A stretch of 32,856 nt of DNA, from NCBI GenBank assembly GCA_002423285.1, contig DIVF01000018.1, positions 1 through 32,856 of the forward strand. Reading direction: 5' to 3'. The DNA comes from Micavibrio sp. UBA6139 (GTDB lineage Bacteria; Pseudomonadota; Alphaproteobacteria; Micavibrionales; Micavibrionaceae). This document shows positions 8,421 through 16,486 of the stretch, in pieces (the stretch's first letter is position 1; each line of letters starts with the position of its first letter). Both the position numbers and the translations under genes were made by a program. The notes beneath the pieces were generated by a model, which worked only from the letters and a program-made list of their open reading frames with translations, did no database searches and was not told the origin of the DNA.

Positions 8421-11400
8421 ATGAAATTATCGCATTTCTTTATTGATCGGCCGATTTTCGCGGCCGTTCTTTCTATCCTGATGGTGTTGGTGGGGGCGAT
8501 TTCCTATGTGAAACTACCTGTCGCGCAATATCCGGAAGTTGTTCCGCCAACGGTTGTCGTAGCCGCATCCTATCCGGGTGCCAACGCGCAAACGATTGCC
8601 GATACGGTCGCCACGCCGATTGAACAGGAAGTCAACGGGGTTGAGGGCATGTTGTACATGTCGTCTTACTCTTCATCCGACGGGCAAATGGCGCTGACCG
8701 TTACATTTGATATCGGGACCGATATCGATATGGCACAAGTTCTGGTGCAAAACCGCGTCAATGCCGCGACTGCACGCCTTCCTGAGGAAGTGCGTCGTAT
8801 GGGGATTGTGACCAAGAAAAGCTCATCAGACTTCCTGATGGTTATTCACGTTCTGTCACCTGATAATTCTCTGGATCAGCTTTACACATCGAACTATGCC
8901 CTGCTGCGTATTCGCGACCAGTTGTCGCGTGTTGATGGCGTGGGTGATGTTCAAGTCTTCGGGGCCCGTGAATATTCCATCCGCATCTGGCTGGACCCTG
9001 ACCGCATGTCGACATTGGGACTGTCGGCGGGTGATGTCGTGGCCGCCTTGCGCGAACAAAACGTGCAGGTCTCTGGCGGGTCGTTGGGTCAACCTCCCCT
9101 CAACATGGATAACGCGTTCCAGTTCACGGTCACCACACAGGGCCGTTTTGATAAACCGGAACAGTTTGAAAACATCATTATTAAGAACGACGGTGAAGGC
9201 CGTCTGGTTCGCGTGTCCGATGTGGCACGGGTTGAACTGGGTGCGCAAAACTATTCCAACAATTCCTACCTGAATAACAAGGAAGCCGTTGCCATTGCCG
9301 TGTTCCAACGCCCGGGTTCAAATGCGCTGGCAACCGCAGAGAGCCTGATCGAAACAATGGAATCGATGAAGAAATCCTTCCCCAAGGGGCTGGATTACCA
9401 AATCGTTTATAACCCAACCGAATTTATTTCGGCATCGATTAATGCCGTTTACCACACGATTTTCGAAGCGATTATTCTGGTGGTTCTGGTCGTGATTGTC
9501 TTCTTGCAATCCTGGCGCGCGGCCTTGATCCCAATTATCGCCATTCCGGTATCCCTGATCGGAACCTTTGCGGTCATGTATGCATTTGGCTATTCGCTCA
9601 ACATGCTGACCCTGTTCGGGATGGTTCTGGCGATCGGGATCGTGGTCGATGATGCGATTGTTGTCGTCGAAAACGTCGAACGTCACATCCGTGAAGGAAT
9701 GAGCCCACGCCAAGCCGCCCACACCACGATGAATGAAGTTGGCACGGCGATTATCGCCATCTCCCTCGTCCTGTGTGCGGTGTTTATTCCAACAGCCTTT
9801 ATTCCGGGCATGTCGGGCCAGTTCTATAAACAATTCGCAATGACAATTGCGGTGGCGACGATCTTCTCCACCATCAACTCATTGACCCTGTCACCGTCTT
9901 TGGCGGCGTTCCTGTTAAAGGCACACCCAACGGATGGGCATGCGAAGATATCCCGATTTGCTGTCGTGCGGCTTGGGCAAGGTTTCGCAAAGCGTTTCAA
10001 TGCCGGTTTCGACTGGCTGAGCAATAAATACGGGCAAAGCGTCAAGATCATTACACGGCGCAGCCTGATTATGCTGATCCTGTATGGCGGTTTGATTTTC
10101 GCAACATTGTTCATGGCGAACAAAGTCCCAACCGGGTTCATCCCGATGCAGGATCAAAGCTATGGTATCGTTGTTATCAACCTGCCGGATGGTGCTTCGC
10201 TTCAGCGGACCGATGAAATCACCCGCAAGGCGAGCGACATCCTGTTAAAGGTTCCGGGCATTGGTGGCACAGTTGCCTTTGCCGGGTTGTCGGGTGCGAC
10301 ATTCACCATGGATTCGAATGCCTCGGCGATTTTCATTACCTTTGACAGCTTCGAAGAACGGTTGAAAAAGCACCAGACCATGCCGCAAATTATCGGCGCG
10401 GCACAGGCTGCTTTATCCGCCATCGAAGATGCCTTCGTCATCGTCATCCCGCCCCCACCTGTTCAAGGGATCGGGAATGCCGGTGGTTTCAAAATGATGA
10501 TTCAGGACAAAAACGGCGTTGGCCTCGGCACATTGATGCAAGCGACCTATGGCATGATGGGCGTGGCGAACCAGCAACCTGAACTGACATCGGTGTACAC
10601 GACCTATAGCATCTCCTCGCCGCAAATCCGCGTTGATATCGACCGGACCAAGGCACAGATTCTGGGCGTACCCTTGGCGAACGTCTTTGAAACGCTGCAA
10701 GTGTTCTTAGGTTCAACCTATGTCAACGACTTCAACGCCTTTGGCCGGATATATCAGGTTCAAGCCCAAGCGGACATGCGGTTCCGTCTGCAACCCGAAG
10801 ACATCCTGAAACTGAAAACCAGAAATGCAAACGGGGAACTGATTCCACTTGGCAACTTCGTTAAGATTGAACGCACAACAGGTCCTGACCTGATCCAGCG
10901 TTACAATATGTATCCGGCGATTGCACTGGACGGGAACACGATGCCGGGGTTCAGCTCTGGTCAAGCTCTGGTGAAAATGGAACAGCTGGCGGACCAGGTT
11001 TTGCCGCCGGGTGTTGGATATGAATGGACGGAACTGGCCCTGCAACAAAAGCAGGCTGGCTCGGCGGCCCTCTTCATCTTCGGCTTGTCGGTTCTGGTTG
11101 TTTTCCTGTTCCTGTCTGCGAACTATGAAAGCTGGACATTGCCACTGGCGATTATTCTGATCGTGCCAATGAGTATCCTGGCGGCGTTGATCGGGGTTCA
11201 CCTGCGCGGGATGGATAACAACATCCTGACACAGGTGGGGCTGGTCGTGCTGATTGGTCTGGCGGCGAAGAACGCGATTTTGATCGTGGAATTTGCCCAC
11301 CAGCGCGAACGTGAAGGTCATGGATTGTTACAATCCATTATCGAAGCCTGCCGTCTGCGTCTGCGCCCGATTTTGATGACATCCTTCGCCTTTATTCTGG

Positions 11401-11618
11401 GCGTGGTTCCGTTGATGCTGGCCCATGGTCCGGGGGCAGAAATGCGCCAAGCGATGGGGACGGCTGTGTTCTCAGGGATGCTGGGGGTAACCTTCTTCGG
11501 CCTGTTCCTGACGCCGGTCTTCTACTACGTTATCCAGCGCATCACGGGTGTTTGTAAAAACACCGTGGACCACGTGATCCACCATCATCCGCATACGGAT
11601 GAAAAACACGAAAACTAA
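8421..11618 (+). CDS. RND multidrug efflux pump, inner-membrane permease (AcrB/MexF type)
   Basis: This 1065-residue proton-driven drug exporter of the HAE1 family has the full length of the family. The N-terminus FFIDRPIFAAVLSILMVLVG is transmembrane helix 1. The proton-relay residues are present: Asp410-Asp411 in GIVVDDAIVVVE of helix 4, Lys950 in GLAAKNAILIVE of helix 10, and an arginine near 980 in RLRPILMTS of helix 11. Two large periplasmic porter/docking loops lie between helices 1-2 and 7-8. It is in one operon with the adaptor gene (2-bp gap). No TolC/OprM-type outer-membrane gene follows, because a bidirectional terminator closes the operon, so the channel must be encoded elsewhere. 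Similarity looks closest to the MexF/OqxB branch. Substrate range cannot be read from the sequence. Confidence 0.95.
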   Translation: MKLSHFFIDRPIFAAVLSILMVLVGAISYVKLPVAQYPEVVPPTVVVAASYPGANAQTIADTVATPIEQEVNGVEGMLYMSSYSSSDGQMALTVTFDIGTDIDMAQVLVQNRVNAATARLPEEVRRMGIVTKKSSSDFLMVIHVLSPDNSLDQLYTSNYALLRIRDQLSRVDGVGDVQVFGAREYSIRIWLDPDRMSTLGLSAGDVVAALREQNVQVSGGSLGQPPLNMDNAFQFTVTTQGRFDKPEQFENIIIKNDGEGRLVRVSDVARVELGAQNYSNNSYLNNKEAVAIAVFQRPGSNALATAESLIETMESMKKSFPKGLDYQIVYNPTEFISASINAVYHTIFEAIILVVLVVIVFLQSWRAALIPIIAIPVSLIGTFAVMYAFGYSLNMLTLFGMVLAIGIVVDDAIVVVENVERHIREGMSPRQAAHTTMNEVGTAIIAISLVLCAVFIPTAFIPGMSGQFYKQFAMTIAVATIFSTINSLTLSPSLAAFLLKAHPTDGHAKISRFAVVRLGQGFAKRFNAGFDWLSNKYGQSVKIITRRSLIMLILYGGLIFATLFMANKVPTGFIPMQDQSYGIVVINLPDGASLQRTDEITRKASDILLKVPGIGGTVAFAGLSGATFTMDSNASAIFITFDSFEERLKKHQTMPQIIGAAQAALSAIEDAFVIVIPPPPVQGIGNAGGFKMMIQDKNGVGLGTLMQATYGMMGVANQQPELTSVYTTYSISSPQIRVDIDRTKAQILGVPLANVFETLQVFLGSTYVNDFNAFGRIYQVQAQADMRFRLQPEDILKLKTRNANGELIPLGNFVKIERTTGPDLIQRYNMYPAIALDGNTMPGFSSGQALVKMEQLADQVLPPGVGYEWTELALQQKQAGSAALFIFGLSVLVVFLFLSANYESWTLPLAIILIVPMSILAALIGVHLRGMDNNILTQVGLVVLIGLAAKNAILIVEFAHQREREGHGLLQSIIEACRLRLRPILMTSFAFILGVVPLMLAHGPGAEMRQAMGTAVFSGMLGVTFFGLFLTPVFYYVIQRITGVCKNTVDHVIHHHPHTDEKHEN

Positions 11619-11624
11619 GAATAA

Positions 11625-11653
11625 AAAAATGGCCGGGTGAACCGGCCATTTTT
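11625..11653. terminator. Bidirectional rho-independent terminator
   Basis: ATGGCCGG and CCGGCCAT form a perfect stem around a short GTGAA loop. It is flanked by A-rich DNA on the left and T-rich DNA on the right, so it works as a terminator on both strands. It ends the RND operon and also overlaps the stop codon of the convergent Hsp70-like gene. Confidence 0.85.
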
Positions 11654-12923
11654 ATGACTGCGTGGCGGCACCAAATTTTCGCAGCGCGGATAAACCCAAG
11701 CCCTTTGCAACACTTGAGAAGCGATCACCCTGAACAAGGGCTGCGTCGGGGAAGGTTTTCTGGATGGATTCACGGAAACCATGCAGGCCCGTAGACCCGC
11801 CGGTCATAAAAATGGCGTTGATGTTTTTGGCCGGGATATTGGCAATCTTTGTGACTGTTTCCTGCGCAACATCAACGATTTTTGTTACGTCAGCCTTAAT
11901 CGCCTTGTTCAAATCGGTGCGTTTGGCACGGACCGCCCAGCCCTGCTCGATAAAATCAAGCTGCGCCGTGGCGCTTGTATCTTCGGACAAGGCAATTTTG
12001 AGCCCCTCAATCCGGCTAGCCAATTCGTGGCCGGATTGGTCGTCTAAAATCTTGACCAGACGCGCAACCTGATCTGGGTATTCGGCCTCACGGTAGAGGC
12101 CATTCACAAAATTGATATTCTTTTGCGTATAAAGTGTCTGGATCAAATGCCATGTCGCCAACGTGTGATAATGAGCCAGCGGCATATCAAGGCCGCTTTG
12201 CAAAAACCCCTTATACCCCATTTCCGGCATGACGCTGGCCAGTGAGAAACGCTTATCAAAATCATTGCCGCCAATATGCACCCCGGCATTGGCCAGAATA
12301 TCTTTAAAACGGTCGGGTTTGTTTTTTAAATCCGGCGACAGCCGAATGACAGAAAAGTCAGACGTCCCGCCGCCAATATCGACGACCAGAACCAATTCTT
12401 CGCGGTCCAGCGTTGTTTCGTAATCTTGCGCAGCGGCGATGGGTTCATATTCGAATTCAATATTTTTGAACCCTTGCGCGGTGGCAACAGCGCGCAGCTC
12501 ATCTTCGGCGCGCTGATCAGCGATTTTATCATCGTCCACAAAATGAACAGGCCGCCCGATCACCACATTGGGCAATTCATAGCCCAGTGATTTTTCGGCA
12601 TTGGTTTTCAAATGGCCAATATAATGACCTATAACGCGCTGAAAACTGACCCGGTCAAACCCGATCTGGGTGGTGTCGTGGATCAGGCTGCTGCCAAGGA
12701 TGGATTTGAGGGAGCGCATAAACCGCCCCGAATACCCATCCAGATATTCGGCAATGGCGCGGCGGCCAAAAGTGGTTCTGCGTTCTTCAACATTAAAAAA
12801 TATCGTGCTGGGGATGGTGACATGGTCCCCTTCGATGGGGACCAGCTGCGTGTCACCGCTCAGCCCGGCAGATAAAGCCGAATTGGATGTTCCAAAATCG
12901 ATACCACAAAAACCATGACTCAC
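11652..12923 (-). CDS. Hsp70-family ATPase, YegD-like (no substrate-binding domain)
   Basis: This 423-residue protein contains only the actin/Hsp70 nucleotide-binding fold. Phosphate-1 motif GIDFGTSNSALS is at the N-terminus, phosphate-2 VVDIGGGTSDFSV near residues 180-195, and the adenosine motif IFMTGGSTGLHGF near 375-390. The peptide-binding beta-sandwich and lid of DnaK are absent; this is the usual form of YegD-type proteins, whose role is not established. The start is GTG at 12923: the nearest ATG is out of frame and no better in-frame start exists. It lies 20 bp after the YqeY-family gene on the same strand, so both are probably co-transcribed from the short region next to carA. Confidence 0.85.
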   Translation of the reverse strand: MSHGFCGIDFGTSNSALSAGLSGDTQLVPIEGDHVTIPSTIFFNVEERRTTFGRRAIAEYLDGYSGRFMRSLKSILGSSLIHDTTQIGFDRVSFQRVIGHYIGHLKTNAEKSLGYELPNVVIGRPVHFVDDDKIADQRAEDELRAVATAQGFKNIEFEYEPIAAAQDYETTLDREELVLVVDIGGGTSDFSVIRLSPDLKNKPDRFKDILANAGVHIGGNDFDKRFSLASVMPEMGYKGFLQSGLDMPLAHYHTLATWHLIQTLYTQKNINFVNGLYREAEYPDQVARLVKILDDQSGHELASRIEGLKIALSEDTSATAQLDFIEQGWAVRAKRTDLNKAIKADVTKIVDVAQETVTKIANIPAKNINAIFMTGGSTGLHGFRESIQKTFPDAALVQGDRFSSVAKGLGLSALRKFGAATQS

Positions 12924-12943
12924 AACATCAATGCCCGGATAAA

Positions 12944-13408
12944 TTACCCGGCCATTTTCTGTTTCACCATGGCGCTTGCCTTGCCCATGTCCAGCTGACC
13001 CGCGTAACGGGATTTCAGCGCGGCCATCAACTTGCCCATGTCGCGCACATCGGTGACGTTCAGTTCCGCAACCAGATCATCGATGATTTTTTTAATGTCG
13101 GCATCACCCATCTGCGCAGGCAGGAAGGCTTCGATGACCTTGATCTCCGCCGCTTCCTTTTCCGCCAGTTCAGGACGGTTGGCATTGGCATAAATGGTCT
13201 GGGATTCCTGACGCTGCTTAATCATACCCTGCATCATCGACAGAATTTCCGTATCGCTAATCTTTTCAGCACCACCCGCAACACCACGGGATTCAATGTC
13301 TTTTTCCTTCAGCTTGGCGATAATCATGCGCACCGTGTTGGTGGTCAATTCATCGCGGGCCTTCATCGCGGTTTTCATGGCGTCTGTCAGTTCTGTACGC
13401 TTGTCCAT
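12944..13408 (-). CDS. yqeY: GatB/YqeY domain protein
   Basis: The 154-residue protein is related to the C-terminal tRNA-binding tail of the GatB amidotransferase subunit. The conserved opening MDKRTELTDAMKTAMKARD, the segment RMIIAKLKEKDIE, and the closing DMGKLMAALKSRYAGQLDMG match free-standing YqeY proteins. These are suggested to act on aminoacyl-tRNA, but their function is not settled. The ATG at 13408 has GAGGA about nine bases upstream on minus. The gene is divergent from carA, with only 51 bp between their starts, a conserved arrangement in Alphaproteobacteria. The Hsp70-like gene follows. Confidence 0.9.
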   Translation of the reverse strand: MDKRTELTDAMKTAMKARDELTTNTVRMIIAKLKEKDIESRGVAGGAEKISDTEILSMMQGMIKQRQESQTIYANANRPELAEKEAAEIKVIEAFLPAQMGDADIKKIIDDLVAELNVTDVRDMGKLMAALKSRYAGQLDMGKASAMVKQKMAG

Positions 13409-13459
13409 TGGCGATTTTTCCTCTATCAGAATAGAAATTCATTTTCAGTGGTGAACACT

Positions 13460-14623
13460 ATGCCAGATCTACAAAAAATCAAACCCCCGGCCAACGCTAC
13501 GGGTGTTCTCGTCCTTGCCGATGGAACGGTTCTGTGGGGGCGCGGTTTTGGCGCTGCCGGGGCCAAGGTTGGTGAAATCTGCTTTAACACCGCAATGACC
13601 GGCTATCAGGAAGTTATGACCGACCCCAGCTATGCCGGGCAGATCATTACCTTTACCTTCCCCCATATCGGCAATGTCGGGGCAAACGCCGAAGACATCG
13701 AAGCCATCAACCCCGCCGCACGCGGCATGATCGTCCGGGAAGATATCACCGAACCATCAAGCTGGCGCGCCGTGGAACCATGGGCACGCTGGCTGGAAAA
13801 ATCGGGCCTCCCAGGACTGGCTGGGATTGATACCCGCGCCCTGACCCGCCGCATCCGTGACAACGGCGCCCCGAACGGCGTCATCTGCCACGCCCCGGAC
13901 GGAAAATTCGACCTCCCCGCCCTTCATAAAATGGCCGCTGAATGGCCGGGCTTGGACGGGATGGATCTGGCCGCAGAAGTCTCCTGCACCCAGACCTATC
14001 AATGGAATGAAACCCGCTGGGATATTACATCCGGTTACGGAACCAACGAAAATCCCAAATACCATGTCGTCGCGGTTGATTATGGGATTAAGCGCAATAT
14101 CCTGCGCTGTCTTGCCTCATCGGGGTGCCGGGTGACGGTGGTTCCGGCAAACACCACGGCGGCAGAAATTCTGGCCCATAAGCCGGATGGTGTTTTCCTG
14201 TCCAATGGTCCGGGCGATCCATCCGCCACCGGGCAATATGCCGTTCCGGTTATTCGCGATTTGTTATCGAGCGGAAAGCCCGTTTTCGGGATTTGTCTGG
14301 GTCACCAGATGCTGGCCTTGGCGCTTGGCGGCAGCACAAAGAAAATGCATCTGGGCCATCGCGGAGCTAACCAACCCGTGAAAGATCTAACCACTGGCAA
14401 AGTCGAAATCACCAGTCAAAACCATGGCTTCTGCGTTTTGCCTGAAACATTGCCTGAAGGTGTGGAAGTCACCCATATCAGCCTGTTCGATGGTTCAAAC
14501 GAAGGATTAAGAGTGACAGGCAAGCCTGTGTTTTCCGTTCAGTATCACCCGGAAGCATCCCCCGGCCCGCAAGACAGCCATTATCTGTTCGCGCGGTTCA
14601 CAGATTTGATGGATGCCGCATAA
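13460..14623 (+). CDS. carA: Carbamoyl-phosphate synthase small subunit CarA
   Basis: CarA hydrolyses glutamine and passes ammonia to CarB for carbamoyl phosphate, the precursor of arginine and pyrimidines. The 387-residue product has an N-terminal CPSase small-chain domain (GTVLWGRGFGA..., FNTAMTGYQEVMTDPSYAGQ) and a C-terminal class I glutamine amidotransferase domain. The catalytic Cys279 is in GICLGHQ, and His363 and Glu365 are in YHPEAS. The start at 13460 is chosen because GGTGA lies five bases upstream and the protein then has normal length. The frame is open far upstream to 12887, but that part overlaps the antisense YqeY gene and is not coding. carB is not adjacent: it begins 1.9 kb further on, behind a terminator and two opposite-strand genes. 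Confidence 0.97.
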   Translation: MPDLQKIKPPANATGVLVLADGTVLWGRGFGAAGAKVGEICFNTAMTGYQEVMTDPSYAGQIITFTFPHIGNVGANAEDIEAINPAARGMIVREDITEPSSWRAVEPWARWLEKSGLPGLAGIDTRALTRRIRDNGAPNGVICHAPDGKFDLPALHKMAAEWPGLDGMDLAAEVSCTQTYQWNETRWDITSGYGTNENPKYHVVAVDYGIKRNILRCLASSGCRVTVVPANTTAAEILAHKPDGVFLSNGPGDPSATGQYAVPVIRDLLSSGKPVFGICLGHQMLALALGGSTKKMHLGHRGANQPVKDLTTGKVEITSQNHGFCVLPETLPEGVEVTHISLFDGSNEGLRVTGKPVFSVQYHPEASPGPQDSHYLFARFTDLMDAA

Positions 14624-14625
14624 TA

Positions 14626-14654
14626 AAAAGCCCCGCCAGACCAGCGGGGCTTTT
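14626..14654 (+). terminator. Rho-independent terminator after carA
   Basis: AAAAGCCCCGC (14626-14636) and GCGGGGCTTTT (14644-14654) form a perfect 11-bp stem with a 7-nt loop and a T run. The A run on the other side also lets it end transcription of the minus-strand gene that stops at 14678. Confidence 0.93.
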
Positions 14655-14677
14655 AAATTTACAAATACATTCAAAGA

Positions 14678-14890
14678 CTAACCGGCCATAATTGAGAATT
14701 TACGACGCTGCTCGCGCAGGCGTTGTTCTTCTGCTTCTTTGCCCGCTTCGATCATACGGCGCGATACGTCATTCGCGTGTTTATGCGATCTCAAGGCATC
14801 GTTAAAGACGCTGAACAGCCCCTCTTTCTCAGCTGGTTTTTCTTCAACTGGCTTACGGGGGGCCGAGAATCCCGATTCAAACATTGCCAT
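14678..14890 (-). CDS. Small charged protein of unknown function (70 aa)
   Basis: A 70-residue cytoplasmic-looking protein with a Pro/Glu/Lys-rich first third, then an amphipathic, highly charged helix (about 30-65) rich in Arg, Glu and Gln that could form a coiled coil. The start ATG at 14890 is preceded by AAAGGGA with a spacing of seven, which supports translation. It is not recognised. It ends 24 bp before the carA terminator on the facing strand and is preceded by a lipoprotein gene 52 bp upstream on the same strand. Confidence 0.6.
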   Translation of the reverse strand: MAMFESGFSAPRKPVEEKPAEKEGLFSVFNDALRSHKHANDVSRRMIEAGKEAEEQRLREQRRKFSIMAG

Positions 14891-14942
14891 TTTAAAATCC
14901 CTTTCGATTGATAGATCAACAGGCTAGACAATTTATCTCAGA

Positions 14943-15461
14943 TTAAAGACCAAAGCGTTTTTGATGAGCGCGGTCACGCAGTTCGATGATGTTTTTCAGT
15001 TCTCTTGGGAAATCATTCACGATGTCTTCGCCGCATTCCAGCTTTGTTTTCCAAAAAAGCTTTTCGTCCTGAAGAACCCCCTTATTTTGCAGATCATTGT
15101 ATTGACGGCTGATCACGGGCTTCAAACCATCCGGGGCGGATTGCAGATATTCCATCGCCAATGGGCTGTAATGATCAAACGCAATATCGCCTTCGATACG
15201 GTACACCTGCATCAGGCAAACACCCTTGGCAGCAGGAACGGCAGAGCCACCAAATTGTACGACCAGTTCACGGGTCAGCGTTTCCTGGAACGCATCATGC
15301 CCTTCAACCATTTTGTCCAAGACGACGGCACCCTTGTCGCTATCGCGGACATAGCTGGCCTTGTCAGAATAAAATTCATTTTGTTTTTCGCAGCCTGCCA
15401 GAAGAAACGCTGTGCTGAGCACGGTGCCTGCGGCAACACCCATAATATGAGATTTTTTCAT
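14943..15461 (-). CDS. Putative lipoprotein of unknown function
   Basis: A 172-residue protein with a lipoprotein signal peptide: a basic start (MKKSH), a hydrophobic core and lipobox L-A-G-C with the cysteine at residue 24. The mature part is soluble and contains two further cysteines (in KGVCLMQVY and TKLECGED) that could pair in the periplasm. No domain is recognised. AAGGGT lies about eight bases before the start. On minus, TTGACG (15524-15519) 18 bp before TAGAGA is a possible promoter. A frame on the opposite strand is also open here, but the signal peptide, lipobox and ribosome site favour this one. Confidence 0.75.
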   Translation of the reverse strand: MKKSHIMGVAAGTVLSTAFLLAGCEKQNEFYSDKASYVRDSDKGAVVLDKMVEGHDAFQETLTRELVVQFGGSAVPAAKGVCLMQVYRIEGDIAFDHYSPLAMEYLQSAPDGLKPVISRQYNDLQNKGVLQDEKLFWKTKLECGEDIVNDFPRELKNIIELRDRAHQKRFGL

Positions 15462-15523
15462 TACGAAACCCTTTTAGTGGAATGATATGCAAAATCTCTA
15501 TCCCACCCCCCATGCCCCCGTCA

Positions 15524-15561
15524 ACATAAATACCCATAATCAGCACGGATCATATTTATGT
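15524..15561. repeat. Inverted repeat in the divergent region before the methyltransferase
   Basis: ACATAAAT (15524-15531) and ATTTATGT (15554-15561) are perfect inverted arms 22 bp apart, between a minus-strand lipoprotein gene and the plus-strand methyltransferase-carB operon. The position fits an operator for either gene. No regulator can be named. Confidence 0.3.
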
Positions 15562-15621
15562 GCGTTATCAGTACATTAGAAGATTGCAATTTGCCCCCCT
15601 CAAAAACACCCTTTTGAAACA

Positions 15622-15721
15622 GGGAGTCTTTATGCTGCTCTGCGAATTCGGGCTTGAGACTCCCCCCGGGATTCGATACACAATGGGCTTCGGCACTTGT
15701 TTTCACCATGAGGACCGAAGC
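15622..15721 (+). promoter_or_regulatory. Structured leader before the methyltransferase-carB operon
   Basis: Two perfect inverted repeats lie in tandem. GGGAGTCT (15622-15629) pairs with AGACTCCC (15657-15664) around a 27-nt loop. GCTTCGG (15687-15693) pairs with CCGAAGC (15715-15721) around a 21-nt loop that contains the likely ribosome-binding sequence GAGG (15710-15713). The first can compete with a second pairing of CGAATTCGGG (from 15643) with the CCCGGGATTCG that ends near 15675. The second hairpin ends two bases before the ATG at 15724. No known riboswitch is recognised. Confidence 0.4.
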
Positions 15722-15723
15722 AC

Positions 15724-16485
15724 ATGAGTCTCTACCAATCGATGATCCGCCACGGCCACACCATGTTCCGGTGGCGCAGCTATCTTCCCCTCGTCTTTAT
15801 CGGTCCATTGCTTCTCGCGTTTAAAGAAAGCGCACATGTCGAGGCCCTTGTTGGCGGCGGCATTGAAGACATCTGGGTCCTGTGCTGCTTCATCCTGTCG
15901 CTCAGCGGCATTGCCATTCGCGCCGTGACCGTCGGGTTCGTTCCCGGCAGTACATCGGGCCGCAACACCACCGAACAACGCGCCGATTTCCTGAACACGC
16001 GCGGCATGTATTCGGTGGTCCGCAATCCCCTGTATCTGGGGAACTTCATTATTATTCTGGGTCTGTTGCTGTCGATTAAGGTCTGGTGGCTGGTTCTGAT
16101 TGCCGCCATGTTCTTCTTTATCTATATGGAACGCATCATCCTGACCGAGGAGCATTTTCTGGAAGGAAAATTTGGTGATACTTATAACACGTGGCGCGCC
16201 CAAACCCCGGTGATCATCCCGAACCTGAAACTGTGGCAATCACCCGGTGTTGCGTTTTCATGGAAAACCGTTTTAAGGCGTGAATATCCCGGCCTGCTGG
16301 GCATGGCGACCGCGTTTTTGGTCACCGAAGCCGTCACCGACCTTGTCTTTGAAAAAGAAAATTTCAGCGAATGGGTTCATGAAGATTTCATCTGGCCGCT
16401 GGTTTACACGATCATTTTTGTCTTCTGCATCACGCTCCGTTATTTGAAAAAACACACCCAAATCCTCAAAGTCGAAGGCCGGTAA
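15724..16485 (+). CDS. Membrane methyltransferase, isoprenylcysteine/phospholipid methyltransferase family
   Basis: This is a 253-residue polytopic membrane protein with about six hydrophobic segments. The core R100-N-P-L-Y-L-G-N107 followed by a membrane helix and then ERIILTEEHFLEGKFGDTYNTW (Glu142-Glu143) is the signature of the ICMT/PEMT group, which binds S-adenosylmethionine and methylates a lipid or prenyl group in the membrane. The substrate cannot be told. The C-terminal ~80 residues carry two further membrane segments beyond the catalytic core. GAGG stands ten bases before the ATG inside a predicted hairpin loop. carB begins one base after the stop, so the two are co-transcribed and probably translationally coupled. 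Confidence 0.85.
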   Translation: MSLYQSMIRHGHTMFRWRSYLPLVFIGPLLLAFKESAHVEALVGGGIEDIWVLCCFILSLSGIAIRAVTVGFVPGSTSGRNTTEQRADFLNTRGMYSVVRNPLYLGNFIIILGLLLSIKVWWLVLIAAMFFFIYMERIILTEEHFLEGKFGDTYNTWRAQTPVIIPNLKLWQSPGVAFSWKTVLRREYPGLLGMATAFLVTEAVTDLVFEKENFSEWVHEDFIWPLVYTIIFVFCITLRYLKKHTQILKVEGR

Positions 16486-16486
16486 A

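Noticed and set aside
12887..13459. Upstream extension of carA by 191 codons
   Set aside because: It is antisense to the YqeY gene, lacks CarA similarity, and GGTGA supports the ATG at 13460.
13409..13459. Riboswitch or arginine/pyrimidine leader before carA
   Set aside because: Only 51 bp separate the divergent starts and no strong stem-loop is visible, so there is no room for a known leader element.
14961..15485. 174-codon open frame on plus opposite the lipoprotein gene
   Set aside because: The minus frame has a signal peptide, lipobox and ribosome site; the plus frame has none of these.
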